Source of the DNA: Mucilaginibacter sp. JRF
GTDB lineage: Bacteria > Bacteroidota > Bacteroidia > Sphingobacteriales > Sphingobacteriaceae
Length of the DNA: 64,000 nt
Reading direction: 5' to 3'
Assembly (NCBI RefSeq): GCF_015223065.1
Contig: NZ_JADFBY010000001.1
Span: 1,116,001 to 1,180,000, forward strand
Below are positions 50,435-59,752 of this stretch, piece after piece; position 1 is the first letter of the stretch; every line of letters starts with the position of its first letter. Below the pieces are notes generated by a model, which saw only the letters and a program-made list of their open reading frames with translations, did not search any database and was not told the origin of the DNA. A program made the position numbers and the translations under genes.

Positions 50435-51491
50435 GATGTTTAGGTATAGCCACATTCACGTTCATGCCCGACCGCAGCGGGCCGGTTATTGAGCCATCCT
50501 CAGTAAGCCTGATACGTACCGGCACACGTTGCACAATCTTTACAAAATTACCTGATGAATTATCGGGCGGTAGTAATGAAAAGCTTGAACCTGTTGCCCC
50601 TGATATGGAAACGATGGTTCCCTTAAACTGCTTATCAGGATAGGCATCGGCATAAATAGCAGCTTCGTCGCCCTCTTTCATGTCGGCCAGCTGAGTTTCC
50701 TTAAAATTGGCCACCACCCATTTTCCCGAAGCTTTATCTACAATAAAAGCCAGCGTTTGGCCGGGTTGTATGGATTGACCTTGCTGTATAGTTCGGCGCC
50801 CCATCTTACCATCATATGGCGCACGGATAACGGTATAGCCCAGATCGATATTGCTGCGTTTAAGCAGAGTCTGACGCCTTTTTATTTCGGCATTGATAAC
50901 GGCACGCTGCACTTTTACATCATTAACCTTTGATAGGGATGATTCGTAGCTTTGTATCGATGCCTCATACTCCGACCGTGCTACGGCAAGCGCGGCTTCG
51001 GTATTTTCCAGTTGTTGTTTAGTGGCTGATTCTACATCGTACAATCTTTTATAACGATCATATTCTTGTTGCTTGTTCAACAATCGGGCTTTAGCGGCCG
51101 CTATAGCCGAATGGCTAACCTGCGACATGGATTCCAAAGTTTCCGCATTGCTGCCCAGCGCGCTAAGCTGAGCCTGCGCGTTAGCCAATGCCGCTGCCGA
51201 CTCCTGCTTTTGCAATTCATACTCGCTATTGTCTATCACCAGCAATGTATCCCCCTGCTTTACATCCTGATTTTCATCATAATATATTTTGGTGATATAG
51301 CCACCTACCCTTGATGTGATCGGGTTAATATACTCCTGAACCTGGGCATCGTTAGTTTCTTCGTACTTATAAGTATCGTAACAAAATATTATACCCCAAA
51401 CCGCAAGGGCTGCTAATACTATTAAAGCTATGCCGGCAGAAATGCGCGTTATCAGCTTATCGGTTTTTGATATATGGTCGGTCTTTTTCAT
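50418..51491 (-). CDS. HlyD/EmrA-type membrane-fusion protein
   Basis: The 357-residue adaptor has one N-terminal membrane helix (about 14-34), a lipoyl/beta-barrel hybrid domain (IHNPITSRVGGYITKIYYDENQDVKQGDTLLVIDNSEY-like, read here with YINPITSRVGGYITKI), a long coiled-coil hairpin (about 75-205) and a C-terminal beta-barrel (VIRAPYDGKMGRRTIQQGQSIQPGQTLAFIV). It links the MFS pump to the outer-membrane channel. It overlaps the TolC gene by one base and the MFS gene by 17, so it is tightly coupled. Confidence 0.93.
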   Translation of the reverse strand: MKKTDHISKTDKLITRISAGIALIVLAALAVWGIIFCYDTYKYEETNDAQVQEYINPITSRVGGYITKIYYDENQDVKQGDTLLVIDNSEYELQKQESAAALANAQAQLSALGSNAETLESMSQVSHSAIAAAKARLLNKQQEYDRYKRLYDVESATKQQLENTEAALAVARSEYEASIQSYESSLSKVNDVKVQRAVINAEIKRRQTLLKRSNIDLGYTVIRAPYDGKMGRRTIQQGQSIQPGQTLAFIVDKASGKWVVANFKETQLADMKEGDEAAIYADAYPDKQFKGTIVSISGATGSSFSLLPPDNSSGNFVKIVQRVPVRIRLTEDGSITGPLRSGMNVNVAIPKHHGSRG

Positions 51492-52819
51492 TATAAGTTT
51501 CCTATGGCGTTTTGTAGTTGATAGTATTGTATCTGCACCTCAATTTTGGCTGAAGCCAGCTCAAAGCGGGTTTGCAACAAGGCGTTGTTGGCATCAAGCA
51601 GATCGGTAATAAGCGAAGTTTGATTAAAGTAAGTGTTGTTTACAATGCGTGAGTTTTCGATAGCCTGCTGCACATTGGTTTGGGCTACATTTACGCGGTG
51701 CATAGCTTCCTGCAAGCGCAGGTAATAACTATTTACACTCAAACTTATCGCATCGCGCGTGTCCTGATGCTCAATTTCCTGCTGTTTAAGCTCGATTTCG
51801 GTGGCCTTTACCTTGTGTTTATTGGTATATAACCCCGATATGGAGAATGAGGCCTTTACCCCCGCCATGCCGAAACTGTACAGATATGGTGAGTATGGAT
51901 AAAACAATATTTGCGGGTATGAAAAGGTGTAGTTGGCAAACAGCCCCACTTTTGGCATATACGCACCTTTGGCCTGTTTAAGCTGTAACTCATGCAAGTG
52001 TGTTTCTTCTTCGGATATTTTCTCCTTGTAAGCATGGGCATTAGCCTGCACCAAACAGTTATCGTAAGTATCAACCTTAACCGAATCGGCCTGCACATCG
52101 CCCTGTGGGGTTATGCTGAAATCATCAGGCTCACCAATAGCTACATCCAGGCGCTGATTGGCTATGGCAATATCATTATCAATAGTATTTAACTGTAATT
52201 GCTGACGCGATAGTTGCAACTGTGCCCGCAATACATCGCTTTTAAGTACCACACCATTTTTGCGTAATTGCTCAATTTTAGCAAGTTGCTTTTGTTGCGA
52301 TATAATATCACTCAGCAATAGATCCTTAAAAACAAGGCTTCGCTTTAACTGCAAAAATGCCACCGCGACGGCCAGCTTTACATCGGCCGTTGTTTGCGCG
52401 GTTTGCAGTCGGCGCATTTTGGCGGTCGTCTTTTTTTGAGCTATGTTTAAATTGGTTTTGTTGCCATTGTACAAATTCAAATAGGCATCAATACCCACAC
52501 CATAGGTTGAATGCAATACAGGGTATTGCGCCGGCGCGTTGAACAGGCCTTTTTCGTAAATAGGCATTTTGCTTACACGGGCATACTCGCCGTCGGCGGT
52601 TATTTCGGGCAGCCTGTCGGTAACAGCGTCTTTTACTTCTTCATCGCTTGCATCGGTTTGCAATTGCTGAATTTGTATTCTCTTGTTGTTTTGTATTGCT
52701 TTTTCCCATACCTGGGCGAGAGTGAAAGGATGGGCAATGTGCGGTGCATCCTGCGCAACTGCCGCTCGCGGTAACAGAGATATACCGAGCGGAAGTGCCA
52801 AAAAAATTATATGTTTCAT
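51491..52819 (-). CDS. TolC-family outer-membrane efflux channel
   Basis: The 442-residue protein has a signal peptide (about 1-22) and the TolC/outer-membrane efflux protein pattern: two related halves with long coiled-coil helices, including FTLAQVWEKAIQNNKRIQIQQLQTDASDEEVKDA and a second half with SLSVNSYYLRLQEAMHRVNVAQTNVQQAIENSRIVNNTYFNQ, ending with ALLQTRFELASAKIEVQIQYYQLQNAIG. First gene of the efflux operon TolC-HlyD-MFS, divergent from the AraC regulator. Confidence 0.94.
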   Translation of the reverse strand: MKHIIFLALPLGISLLPRAAVAQDAPHIAHPFTLAQVWEKAIQNNKRIQIQQLQTDASDEEVKDAVTDRLPEITADGEYARVSKMPIYEKGLFNAPAQYPVLHSTYGVGIDAYLNLYNGNKTNLNIAQKKTTAKMRRLQTAQTTADVKLAVAVAFLQLKRSLVFKDLLLSDIISQQKQLAKIEQLRKNGVVLKSDVLRAQLQLSRQQLQLNTIDNDIAIANQRLDVAIGEPDDFSITPQGDVQADSVKVDTYDNCLVQANAHAYKEKISEEETHLHELQLKQAKGAYMPKVGLFANYTFSYPQILFYPYSPYLYSFGMAGVKASFSISGLYTNKHKVKATEIELKQQEIEHQDTRDAISLSVNSYYLRLQEAMHRVNVAQTNVQQAIENSRIVNNTYFNQTSLITDLLDANNALLQTRFELASAKIEVQIQYYQLQNAIGNL

Positions 52820-52896
52820 TACGGCTACAAATTTCGTAACACGGCAGCTTTCGTATTTTATGAAAATTGACTTAAATTAGCTGAATCCCGCCACGC

Positions 52897-53691
52897 ATGA
52901 ACGAAGAAGATAAAGCTTACCTACTTTTAATCGACAGCGAACCTGATTCGGTTTTTGTATTGCACGAAAAAAAGGAAAGGAAATTTGCCATGCACCGGCA
53001 TATAAAAGGGCAGCTCACTTATGTTGAGGGTGGTATCGCCTACTTGCATATTAACGATAAAACGTATGTGATACCCGCCCGCCATTATATATGGATACCA
53101 CAGGGCATTGAGCATCGTTTACAGGTACGTCATGCAGCCACAGCCGTTCGCAGCATTTATTTTTATAGTTTGGATGATGACCGGGATGCATTCTACTCCA
53201 AACTGGGTATCTATCCCATCACGGCCTTACTGCACGAAATGATCATATACACCAGCAACTTTAACGGCGAAAACAAACCCGATACCAACGATTACCAGTT
53301 TTTAACCAGCTTAAAGAATTTGCTGCCGCGGGTAAGTAAAATAAGTTTGCCCTTTGTATTGCCTACTACGCACAACATCAGGCTGAGGCCGGTGATCGAT
53401 TTTTTGACCGATAACCTATCTCAACCGCTTACTTTGGGCAAGGTAAGCAGTCGGTTTAACATGAGCGAGCGCTCAATGCTCAGGTTGTTTCAGTCCGAAT
53501 TAAGTATATCCTTTTTGCAGTACCTTAAACAACGCCGCATTATTAAGGCTATGGAAATGATGATGCAAAGCGGCGCTAATCTTACCCAGATAGCTTACGA
53601 GAGTGGCTATAATAGTTTGGCGGCCTTTAGCTCTACCTTTAAACAGGTTACAGGTATGCGGCCTTCGGAATTTGTGACGACGGTGATTTAA
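52897..53691 (+). CDS. AraC-family regulator, divergent from the efflux operon
   Basis: The 264-residue regulator has an N-terminal cupin-like sensor (about 15-115; FAMHRHIKGQLTYVEGGIAYLHINDKTYVIPARHYIWIPQGIEHRL) and a C-terminal double helix-turn-helix DNA-binding domain (about 165-262; SQPLTLGKVSSRFNMSERSMLRLFQSELSISFLQYLKQRRI and LTQIAYESGYNSLAAFSSTFKQVTGMRPSEF). A 77-base divergent gap from TolC suggests it controls the efflux operon and perhaps itself, a common arrangement. Confidence 0.93.
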   Translation: MNEEDKAYLLLIDSEPDSVFVLHEKKERKFAMHRHIKGQLTYVEGGIAYLHINDKTYVIPARHYIWIPQGIEHRLQVRHAATAVRSIYFYSLDDDRDAFYSKLGIYPITALLHEMIIYTSNFNGENKPDTNDYQFLTSLKNLLPRVSKISLPFVLPTTHNIRLRPVIDFLTDNLSQPLTLGKVSSRFNMSERSMLRLFQSELSISFLQYLKQRRIIKAMEMMMQSGANLTQIAYESGYNSLAAFSSTFKQVTGMRPSEFVTTVI

Positions 53692-53699
53692 TTCCTAAT

Positions 53700-53726
53700 A
53701 AAAAAAGGCGCTTTGTTTAGCGCCCT
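53700..53726 (-). terminator. Intrinsic terminator of the HopJ-family gene
   Basis: GGCGCT (53707-53712) pairs with AGCGCC (53719-53724). On the minus strand a T-run follows. The AraC gene ends upstream on the other strand. Confidence 0.75.
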
Positions 53727-53732
53727 TAAATA

Positions 53733-54074
53733 TTACTTAGCTGTTAACGCCTGTCCTTCAAAGCTGATACCCGCCCAGCCATTGGCCATAAACTGCCTGA
53801 TATTTTGGTGGTCGGTACCATCCGGAGTATTCAGTACGGCCTGATAATGTTCGGCAAACAGATACAGCGTATCAGCCTCGCTAAGCTCATTAAGCTGCGC
53901 GAATGCAAATACCTTAGCGCTGCCCTGATTTTGTGTAGCCTCGTTATAAGCATCACCATTTTTAAATGCTGTAGGCTGATGCTGGTAGTAAGTTTCTATA
54001 AATTCTATAACTTCTTTAAAGCTTATCTCGTTGTTTTTCAAATCGTTGATAAGCGTAATTAATTGTTCTCTCAT
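53733..54074 (-). CDS. HopJ-family protein
   Basis: The 113-residue protein matches the HopJ family (PF08888): ISFKEVIEFIETYYQHQPTAFKNGDAYNEATQNQGSAKVFAFAQLNELSEADTLYLFAEHY and the closing NIRQFMANGWAGISFEGQAL. HopJ was named for a Pseudomonas type III effector, but this form is a small protein of free-living bacteria and its role is unknown. I choose the ATG at 54074; a clear promoter 40-70 bases upstream (54114-54146) and a more normal N-terminus support it over the longer frame. Confidence 0.92.
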   Translation of the reverse strand: MREQLITLINDLKNNEISFKEVIEFIETYYQHQPTAFKNGDAYNEATQNQGSAKVFAFAQLNELSEADTLYLFAEHYQAVLNTPDGTDHQNIRQFMANGWAGISFEGQALTAK

Positions 54075-54113
54075 GAATAAAATATTCGTTGCTGTAAAAG
54101 TGACGATGAGCAC

Positions 54114-54146
54114 CAAAATTACAAGACTATTTGATCACATTTGCAA
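54114..54146 (-). promoter_or_regulatory. Promoter of the HopJ-family gene
   Basis: On the minus strand TTG (54146-54144), a 22-nt spacer and TAATTTTG (54121-54114), an exact TAnnTTTG match, predict a start near 54109 and a leader of about 35 nt. Confidence 0.6.
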
Positions 54147-54173
54147 AAAATAACATCCACTCCCTTAATTTTT

Positions 54174-55559
54174 ATGAACAATAAGCGCAGGCTTTTTTAT
54201 TATATACTATTTATAAGCAGCACACTGCTAATAATCATATCGTTACTTATAGCAGGCAAAAGCTTAAACACTCACAACATAACAGAGGCTGCCACTATTC
54301 CTCTCCCTGCTGCAACACAATTTTTAAATGGCCTTGCCGAAAGCTTTTCATCGCCATTAAGTACATTATTACTGCAAATTGTAACCATACTGCTTGTGGC
54401 AAGGGTATTGGGTTATTTATGTACCAAGATTGGCCAGCCACGGGTTATTGGTGAAATATTGGCGGGCATAGCGTTAGGCCCATCGCTGTTAGGTAATTAC
54501 CTGCCAGAAGTTTCAGGCATACTTTTCCCAAAGGCATCATTAGGTAATTTAGGGATGATGAGTCAGTTGGGCCTGCTGCTGTTTATGTTTATTGTAGGCT
54601 TGGAGTTGGATTTTAATATGCTGAAAAACAAAGCCAGTCAGGCAGTAGTGATCAGTCATGCCAGTATTGTTATGCCATTTATGCTTGGTGTGGCACTTGC
54701 TTATTTTATTTATGAGCATACGTCGCCCGCGGGAGTCAATTTTACATCGTATGCTTTATTCCTGGGTATATCCATGAGTATAACGGCATTCCCGGTATTA
54801 GTACGCATACTAAAAGAGCGAGGATTAGACAGTACCCCTATGGGCACTCTGGCCATTACCTGCGCCGCTGCTGATGATATTACCGCATGGTGCATACTTG
54901 CCGCTGTGGTAGGTTTGGTTAAGGCAGGATCAATGTTGTCGGCATTATACACTATCAGCCTTTCAATAATTTATGTATTGGTGATGTTGAAGATAGTAAG
55001 ACCGATATTGCATCGATCACCTAAATTAAATACTGCGCTGTGTATTCTCATCCTGTTACTTTCAGGCTATTGTACCGAACTTATTGGCATTCATGCACTC
55101 TTTGGTGCCTTTATGGCGGGTGTTATTATGCCTAATGACGGCCAGTTAAGAGATACGCTTAAGAACAAAATCGAAGATGTAGCCATGAACCTATTGTTAC
55201 CTCTGTTTTTTGTTTTTACAGGCCTACGCACTCAAATTGGTTTATTGAATGGCGGCGGGCAATTGGTTATATTACTATTAATACTATTAGTAGCCATTAC
55301 CGGTAAATTTTTAGGCAGCGCATTAGCCGCCCGGGCCGTGGGGCAAAATTGGCGATCAAGCCTTACCATTGGCGCGTTAATGAATACGCGCGGATTAATG
55401 GAACTTGTAGCGCTTAATATCGGCTATGAGCTGGGCGTAATCACTCCGCAAATTTTCACCATGCTTGTGCTTATGGCCATTATAACCACCTGCATGACCG
55501 GGCCTGCCTTAAAACTAATTGATTCTAACTTTAAAGAAACTGCTAAACTGTTTAATTAA
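54174..55559 (+). CDS. Kef-type cation:proton antiporter
   Basis: The 461-residue CPA2-family protein has about 12-13 membrane segments: an N-terminal extra helix (about 8-28), RVLGYLCTKIGQPRVIGEILAGIALGPSLLG, LGMMSQLGLLLFMFIVGLELDFNMLKNK, ITAFPVLVRILKERGLDSTPMGTLAITCAAADDITAWCILA (the ion-site DD), HALFGAFMAGVIMPNDGQLRDTL and NTRGLMELVALNIG. No RCK/TrkA or ligand-binding tail follows, so it may be a Na+ or K+ antiporter without a fused regulatory domain. The ATG at 54174 is chosen over an upstream non-ATG start. Confidence 0.9.
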   Translation: MNNKRRLFYYILFISSTLLIIISLLIAGKSLNTHNITEAATIPLPAATQFLNGLAESFSSPLSTLLLQIVTILLVARVLGYLCTKIGQPRVIGEILAGIALGPSLLGNYLPEVSGILFPKASLGNLGMMSQLGLLLFMFIVGLELDFNMLKNKASQAVVISHASIVMPFMLGVALAYFIYEHTSPAGVNFTSYALFLGISMSITAFPVLVRILKERGLDSTPMGTLAITCAAADDITAWCILAAVVGLVKAGSMLSALYTISLSIIYVLVMLKIVRPILHRSPKLNTALCILILLLSGYCTELIGIHALFGAFMAGVIMPNDGQLRDTLKNKIEDVAMNLLLPLFFVFTGLRTQIGLLNGGGQLVILLLILLVAITGKFLGSALAARAVGQNWRSSLTIGALMNTRGLMELVALNIGYELGVITPQIFTMLVLMAIITTCMTGPALKLIDSNFKETAKLFN

Positions 55560-55875
55560 GCCAGTATTATCCCAAGTGCAATTTTAGCCCCGTTGTGAGC
55601 AATAAAAACCCCGTTTATTTAAATTTAAATCGATTTACTTATTCATATTTTTTACATCTATAAATAGTTTACACTCAAATATAGCTATCGGTAATTTCTG
55701 ATTATCAAACACATAAACAAACAATAAACATACAAGCTATAAGGTATTTTTTGCTTTCGGTGCGCAGGGAATATAATTTGCGCCTTAATTGTATTCTTTG
55801 CTTTTCCGGAAAATCATTCCGTGGTATTGACGGACTATTGAGAATGAACTAAGTGCTTTTAAATCACATTACAAA
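55560..55875. promoter_or_regulatory. AT-rich leader region with two perfect palindromes upstream of the redoxin-kinase operon
   Basis: There is no gene in this 316-base stretch. TAAATCGATTTA (55626-55637) and TTTTCCGGAAAA (55802-55813) are perfect 12-bp palindromes and could be operators for the following operon. An ATTTAAATTTAAAT stretch (55617-55630) overlaps the first. Confidence 0.5.
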
Positions 55876-56469
55876 ATGAAAAAAATACTGACCATTGTAT
55901 GGTTATGTTTGCTATTCGGTGTAGTTGGTTGCTTGTTCTGGTATAATGAGTACAGGTATACCTTACCTACTCCGGTGCCAGATAATTACAAGGACGTAGC
56001 CATCGGTCAGCAAATACATGCGGTACCCGGTGTAACAATGGCAAAAGACCGGCCGATGCTACTGCACTTTTTCAACCCCAAATGCCCTTGCTCCCGCTTT
56101 AATATTGATCATTTTAAAAAGCTTGTTAAAACCTATAGTGACAAAGCTGATTTTATGGTGATACTAATGGATGAAAACTACACTCCTGAAGAAGTAAAAG
56201 ATAAATTCGACCTGAATGTACCCGTGCTATACGCCCCCAAAATGGCCGAGGCTTGTGGTGTATACTCAACCCCGCAGGCCGCTGTAATTGATACACGTGG
56301 CCGCTTGTACTATCGCGGTAATTATAATACAAGCAGGTACTGCACCAACACAAAAACTGAATTTGCACGCATCGCCTTGGATGCCTTATTGCAAAAACAT
56401 AACCCCTTAAAATTTAACGCGCTCGCGCTTACCGCATATGGCTGTAGTCTGCCAAACTGCGACAAATAG
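55876..56469 (+). CDS. Membrane-anchored thioredoxin-like protein with CPC motif (DUF6436-like)
   Basis: The 197-residue protein has one N-terminal membrane helix (about 4-24). A thioredoxin-like domain follows with [19 protein letters not shown], so the redox motif is C70-P-C72, an unusual CxC instead of CxxC. Cys127 lies in [18 protein letters not shown] (the cis-Pro loop STPQ is present), and Cys156, Cys190 and Cys195 (in YGCSLPNC) are further candidates. This pattern resembles DUF6436 proteins. It is exposed to the periplasm and may reduce or isomerise surface disulfides. The following hybrid kinase begins only seven bases after its stop, suggesting a joint role. Confidence 0.8.
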   Translation: MKKILTIVWLCLLFGVVGCLFWYNEYRYTLPTPVPDNYKDVAIGQQIHAVPGVTMAKDRPMLLHFFNPKCPCSRFNIDHFKKLVKTYSDKADFMVILMDENYTPEEVKDKFDLNVPVLYAPKMAEACGVYSTPQAAVIDTRGRLYYRGNYNTSRYCTNTKTEFARIALDALLQKHNPLKFNALALTAYGCSLPNCDK

Positions 56470-56476
56470 TAACAAT

Positions 56477-58741
56477 ATGACTCCGATCAACTTTTTAAAT
56501 AACGATGAACTTACGTATGATATAGCCCTTTGGAAAGCTATACGCAAAAACGCCGACCGCACTATGGATTATTTCCTGGGCTGTTTTTTTGCGGTTAGTA
56601 TGATATTGGCTCTTTTTTACGATACCTGGTTCATCGCCCTATCAGTAAGCAGCCTTTGTTTATTGGCCTATTACTCCACCAAGATATTGTTACCGGAGTC
56701 TGATCTGTATCAATATGTACTGAGTGTGATACTGGGAGTATTTGTGGCGCTGTTTATTTACCAGATGCATGGCTTGTTCGAGATGCACTTTTTCGCATTC
56801 ATCGGCGGGGCTATACTTATTATATACCGCAACTGGCGTTTGCAGCTACCCATATTAATTGTAGTAGGTATTCACCATGCCATATTTAGCTATCTGCAAA
56901 ATACCGGGGTAAAAGGTGTTTACTTTACCCAGTTAGATTACTTTGACCTGCAAACCCTGATCATACACCTGCTGCTTACAACGGTGATATATTTTGTATC
57001 GGGTTTATGGTCGCACAAGCTTAAGCAAGCGGGTACATGGCAAATAAAGCAAACCTTGGCCATGAAAGAGCTGCAACAGGAAGCTGCCCTGAGCCTTGAG
57101 CGCAAACGAAACCAGGAGGTATTAGAAGAATTGAACGAGGAGTTGATGGTATCAAATGCCGAGCTTGATCTTTCTCGTACCGAGGCTGAAAAAGCCAACC
57201 GGGCCAAGAGTGTTTTCCTGGCTACCATGAGCCATGAGATACGCACACCGATGAATGGCATTATTGGTATGTCGTCGTTATTATCAGAAACAGCGCTGAC
57301 CGATCAGCAACGTATGTATACTGATACCATTACCAATTGCGGTGATAACCTACTGAACGTTATCAATAACATTCTTGATTTCTCGAAGATAGAGGCCGGT
57401 GGTATGGAACTGGAAGCAGCCGACTTTAACCTGCGCCAGTGTATTGAAGAAGTGCTGGATATATTTGGCACCCGCATAGCCGATACCGGCATCGAGATAG
57501 CTTACATATTAGCTGAAGATGTGCCGCCAAGTGTTAAAGGCGATAAGATACGTGTGCAACAAGTATTAACTAACCTGGTAGGTAACGCAGTAAAGTTTAC
57601 CCAAAAAGGTGAAGTTGTGGTAAGGGTTAGTCGCGATCAATATGCCGGCGACGAAGTAAAACTGAAATTCGAAGTTCAGGATACAGGTATTGGTATTCCT
57701 GCTGAAAAACGTGAGCGCCTGTTCAAAGCCTTTAGCCAGGTTGATTCATCAACCACACGTAAATATGGCGGTACGGGCTTAGGTCTTGTTATATCCGAAA
57801 AACTGGTGACCCTGATGCGTGGCGAGATCACCGTGACCAGCGAGGTTGGCAAAGGTTCTATTTTCGCGTTCACCGTTATCGCGCCTGTTGGGGCTACAGC
57901 ATCTGAGCCGTTGTTTGAAAAGGATATGCTGAATTATGCCGGTAAAAGGGTATTAATAATTGATGATAACCTGACCAACCGCAACATACTGATGTATCAG
58001 TTAAATGCCTGGAGGCTGGTGCCCGAAACCGTGGCATCAGGGCCTGAAGCAATCGACCTGTTAGCAGGCGGCGCTAAATACGACTTGATCATTACTGATT
58101 ACCAAATGCCTGAAATGGATGGCGTTGAACTAACTCGTTTAATAAAGGCTAATCATCCTTCAATTCCTGTTATTCTGTTAAGCTCGGTGGGTGAAGAACG
58201 TCAGGCTGAAAATCTTAACCTGTTCGATCATATCCTGACCAAGCCTATAAAGCATCAGATATTGATCAAATATATCCTGTCATGCTTTAAGGCTCCAAAA
58301 CGTACTGATAACTCGGCCAAAGTGATCAGTAAGATACCTGAGAACTTTGCCACCTTGTACCCTTTGAGCATATTGGTTGCTGAGGACAATAAGATCAATC
58401 AGAAAGTGATATTACACATGCTTAAAAAGCTGGGGTATGACGCGGGTATAGCAGGCGATGGCGTTATGGCGGTAGCCGCGGTTATGGCGGGTAATTATAA
58501 CCTGATACTGATGGATATTCAAATGCCTAACATGGATGGGCTTGAGGCCACGGCATTGATCAGAGAAAGTGAGCTTAAACAACCTGTAATTATAGCGCTT
58601 ACCGCTAACGCCCTAAGTGGAGATAAAGATGAATGTTTGGAAAAAGGTATGGACGATTACCTTTCAAAACCATTGAAAACTGACGATCTGCTTAGCAGGC
58701 TATCCTATTGGTCAACTAAATTGCTACAGCGGGCAGTTTAG
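56477..58741 (+). CDS. Hybrid histidine kinase with His-rich membrane sensor and two receiver domains
   Basis: The 754-residue protein has about five to six membrane helices (about 30-180), a coiled coil (about 190-240), HisKA (His253 in [15 protein letters not shown]), HATPase_c (about 345-470; N-box near [13 protein letters not shown]1 DTGIGIP, G2 GGTGLGL), and two receiver domains (Asp541 in [12 protein letters not shown], Asp680 in [13 protein letters not shown]). No Hpt or DNA-binding output is attached, so signal must pass to other proteins. The membrane part has a cluster [14 protein letters not shown] ... GIHHAIF with His98, His104, His133 and His134, reminiscent of a membrane sensor domain in some chemoreceptors. 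ATG at 56477 chosen. Operon with the redoxin. Confidence 0.92.
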   Translation: MTPINFLNNDELTYDIALWKAIRKNADRTMDYFLGCFFAVSMILALFYDTWFIALSVSSLCLLAYYSTKILLPESDLYQYVLSVILGVFVALFIYQMHGLFEMHFFAFIGGAILIIYRNWRLQLPILIVVGIHHAIFSYLQNTGVKGVYFTQLDYFDLQTLIIHLLLTTVIYFVSGLWSHKLKQAGTWQIKQTLAMKELQQEAALSLERKRNQEVLEELNEELMVSNAELDLSRTEAEKANRAKSVFLATMSHEIRTPMNGIIGMSSLLSETALTDQQRMYTDTITNCGDNLLNVINNILDFSKIEAGGMELEAADFNLRQCIEEVLDIFGTRIADTGIEIAYILAEDVPPSVKGDKIRVQQVLTNLVGNAVKFTQKGEVVVRVSRDQYAGDEVKLKFEVQDTGIGIPAEKRERLFKAFSQVDSSTTRKYGGTGLGLVISEKLVTLMRGEITVTSEVGKGSIFAFTVIAPVGATASEPLFEKDMLNYAGKRVLIIDDNLTNRNILMYQLNAWRLVPETVASGPEAIDLLAGGAKYDLIITDYQMPEMDGVELTRLIKANHPSIPVILLSSVGEERQAENLNLFDHILTKPIKHQILIKYILSCFKAPKRTDNSAKVISKIPENFATLYPLSILVAEDNKINQKVILHMLKKLGYDAGIAGDGVMAVAAVMAGNYNLILMDIQMPNMDGLEATALIRESELKQPVIIALTANALSGDKDECLEKGMDDYLSKPLKTDDLLSRLSYWSTKLLQRAV

Positions 58742-58759
58742 CGAGATAGCTTTAATATA

Positions 58760-58808
58760 ACTTCAATATCAATTTCCGGCACATTATGTTGCGGATTGAT
58801 ATTGAAGT
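58760..58808. repeat. Long palindrome between convergent kinase and HTH genes
   Basis: ACTTCAATATCAA (58760-58772) and TTGATATTGAAGT (58796-58808) are exact 13-bp inverted copies. Inside, TCCG (58775-58778) can pair with CGGA (58792-58795). There is no T-run, so it is not a classical terminator. Confidence 0.75.
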
Positions 58809-58824
58809 AGCAAAGCACAGAACT

Positions 58825-59178
58825 TTAGCGTAATTGTTGCGACAAAATTTCGTTGTATTTTTCTAACAGCGTGATGTACTTTTCTTTCCAATCACTGCCT
58901 TCATTGCCTGTAATTGTGTTTGAATAAGCGAGGGTTCGCATACGCTCATTACTGAACATATCTGATGTAAACAGTTCAGGGAATTCAACTGAGAAATCAT
59001 GCCCGATCCTCAAGCCTATCCTATAAATGACATCTCGTTTTAAGTTGGGGCTTTGAAACCAATTGTAAATGGTACGTCTGTTTACGCCCAATTCTTTTGC
59101 CAGGTCGCTAAGGTTTATCCCCCGCCTGCGTACAGCTGCTTCAACCAGCTGACCATGTTGTTGTAAATGTTTATCCAT
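58825..59178 (-). CDS. Small helix-turn-helix regulator
   Basis: The 117-residue protein has an N-terminal HTH (about 8-45; QLVEAAVRRRGINLSDLAKELGVNRRTIYNWFQSPNLKRDVIYRIG) that resembles a resolvase or Fis/phage-repressor-type fold. A middle region with FPELFTSDMFSNERMRTLAY and a C-terminal coiled helix (WKEKYITLLEKYNEILSQQL) suggest dimerisation. I choose ATG 59178; the ORF extends upstream but adds a hydrophobic, AT-rich segment that looks spurious. It converges on the kinase gene across a palindrome. Target unknown. Confidence 0.85.
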   Translation of the reverse strand: MDKHLQQHGQLVEAAVRRRGINLSDLAKELGVNRRTIYNWFQSPNLKRDVIYRIGLRIGHDFSVEFPELFTSDMFSNERMRTLAYSNTITGNEGSDWKEKYITLLEKYNEILSQQLR

Positions 59179-59752
59179 TTTAATAAGGCCCGGATTTATG
59201 ATGATAATAATGTGTTCATACATTATGAAAATGTGTATCAAATACACATAAACAGTCCACAAATGAACACTATTAGGCCTTAAATTGTGTTGAACATCAC
59301 TTATTTAGTTTTTAACATATCTTAAAAACCACAGTTGATAATCAGATAAAACAAAAAGATTTTTTTGGTGTATTAGCGTTGGATTCGGGGTTGATCTTTA
59401 TTCGACTTGTCAAACGAACTCTACAGAAAAGACAATATTAGAATTTATAATCTGATAATTAAAAAAATGTCTTTTAAATAATACAATATTCAGAATAAAG
59501 TACATTTTATTGGGCATTGATGCAATAATTTAACCAATACTACATCTTGATCAAAAAACACATGTAATTGAAAAAGAGATAATTATATATGATTTACCAA
59601 TTACAACAAATCTTGAATTTATTAAAATGGCTTTTGGTATAGAGATTGAATAATCAGAAATAAGTTTTTTAATCAATAGTTATAAATCCTTATGAGCAGC
59701 GAGTGGTCCTAAGGATTTTTTTATTTTATGCTATTTCGATTACAACAAAGGT
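59179..59752. other. AT-rich gene-free stretch with interrupted reading frame
   Basis: No intact gene is seen in this 574-base stretch. On the plus strand one frame reads HVIEKEIIIYDLPITTNLEF then IKMAFGIEIE and stops at 59653, with one upstream stop codon (TAA) breaking a longer frame. The terminator at 59684-59724 directly follows. This may be the worn 3' end of a lost gene, but chance in AT-rich DNA is possible. Confidence 0.3.
59684..59724 (+). terminator. Intrinsic terminator with no obvious upstream gene
   Basis: AAATCCTTA (59684-59692) pairs with TAAGGATTT (59710-59718) across a 17-nt loop, followed by a T-run on the plus strand. Confidence 0.75.

Noticed and set aside
53733..54074. 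Type III secretion effector
   Set aside because: The family name comes from a plant pathogen. No secretion genes are near, and the family is common in free-living bacteria.
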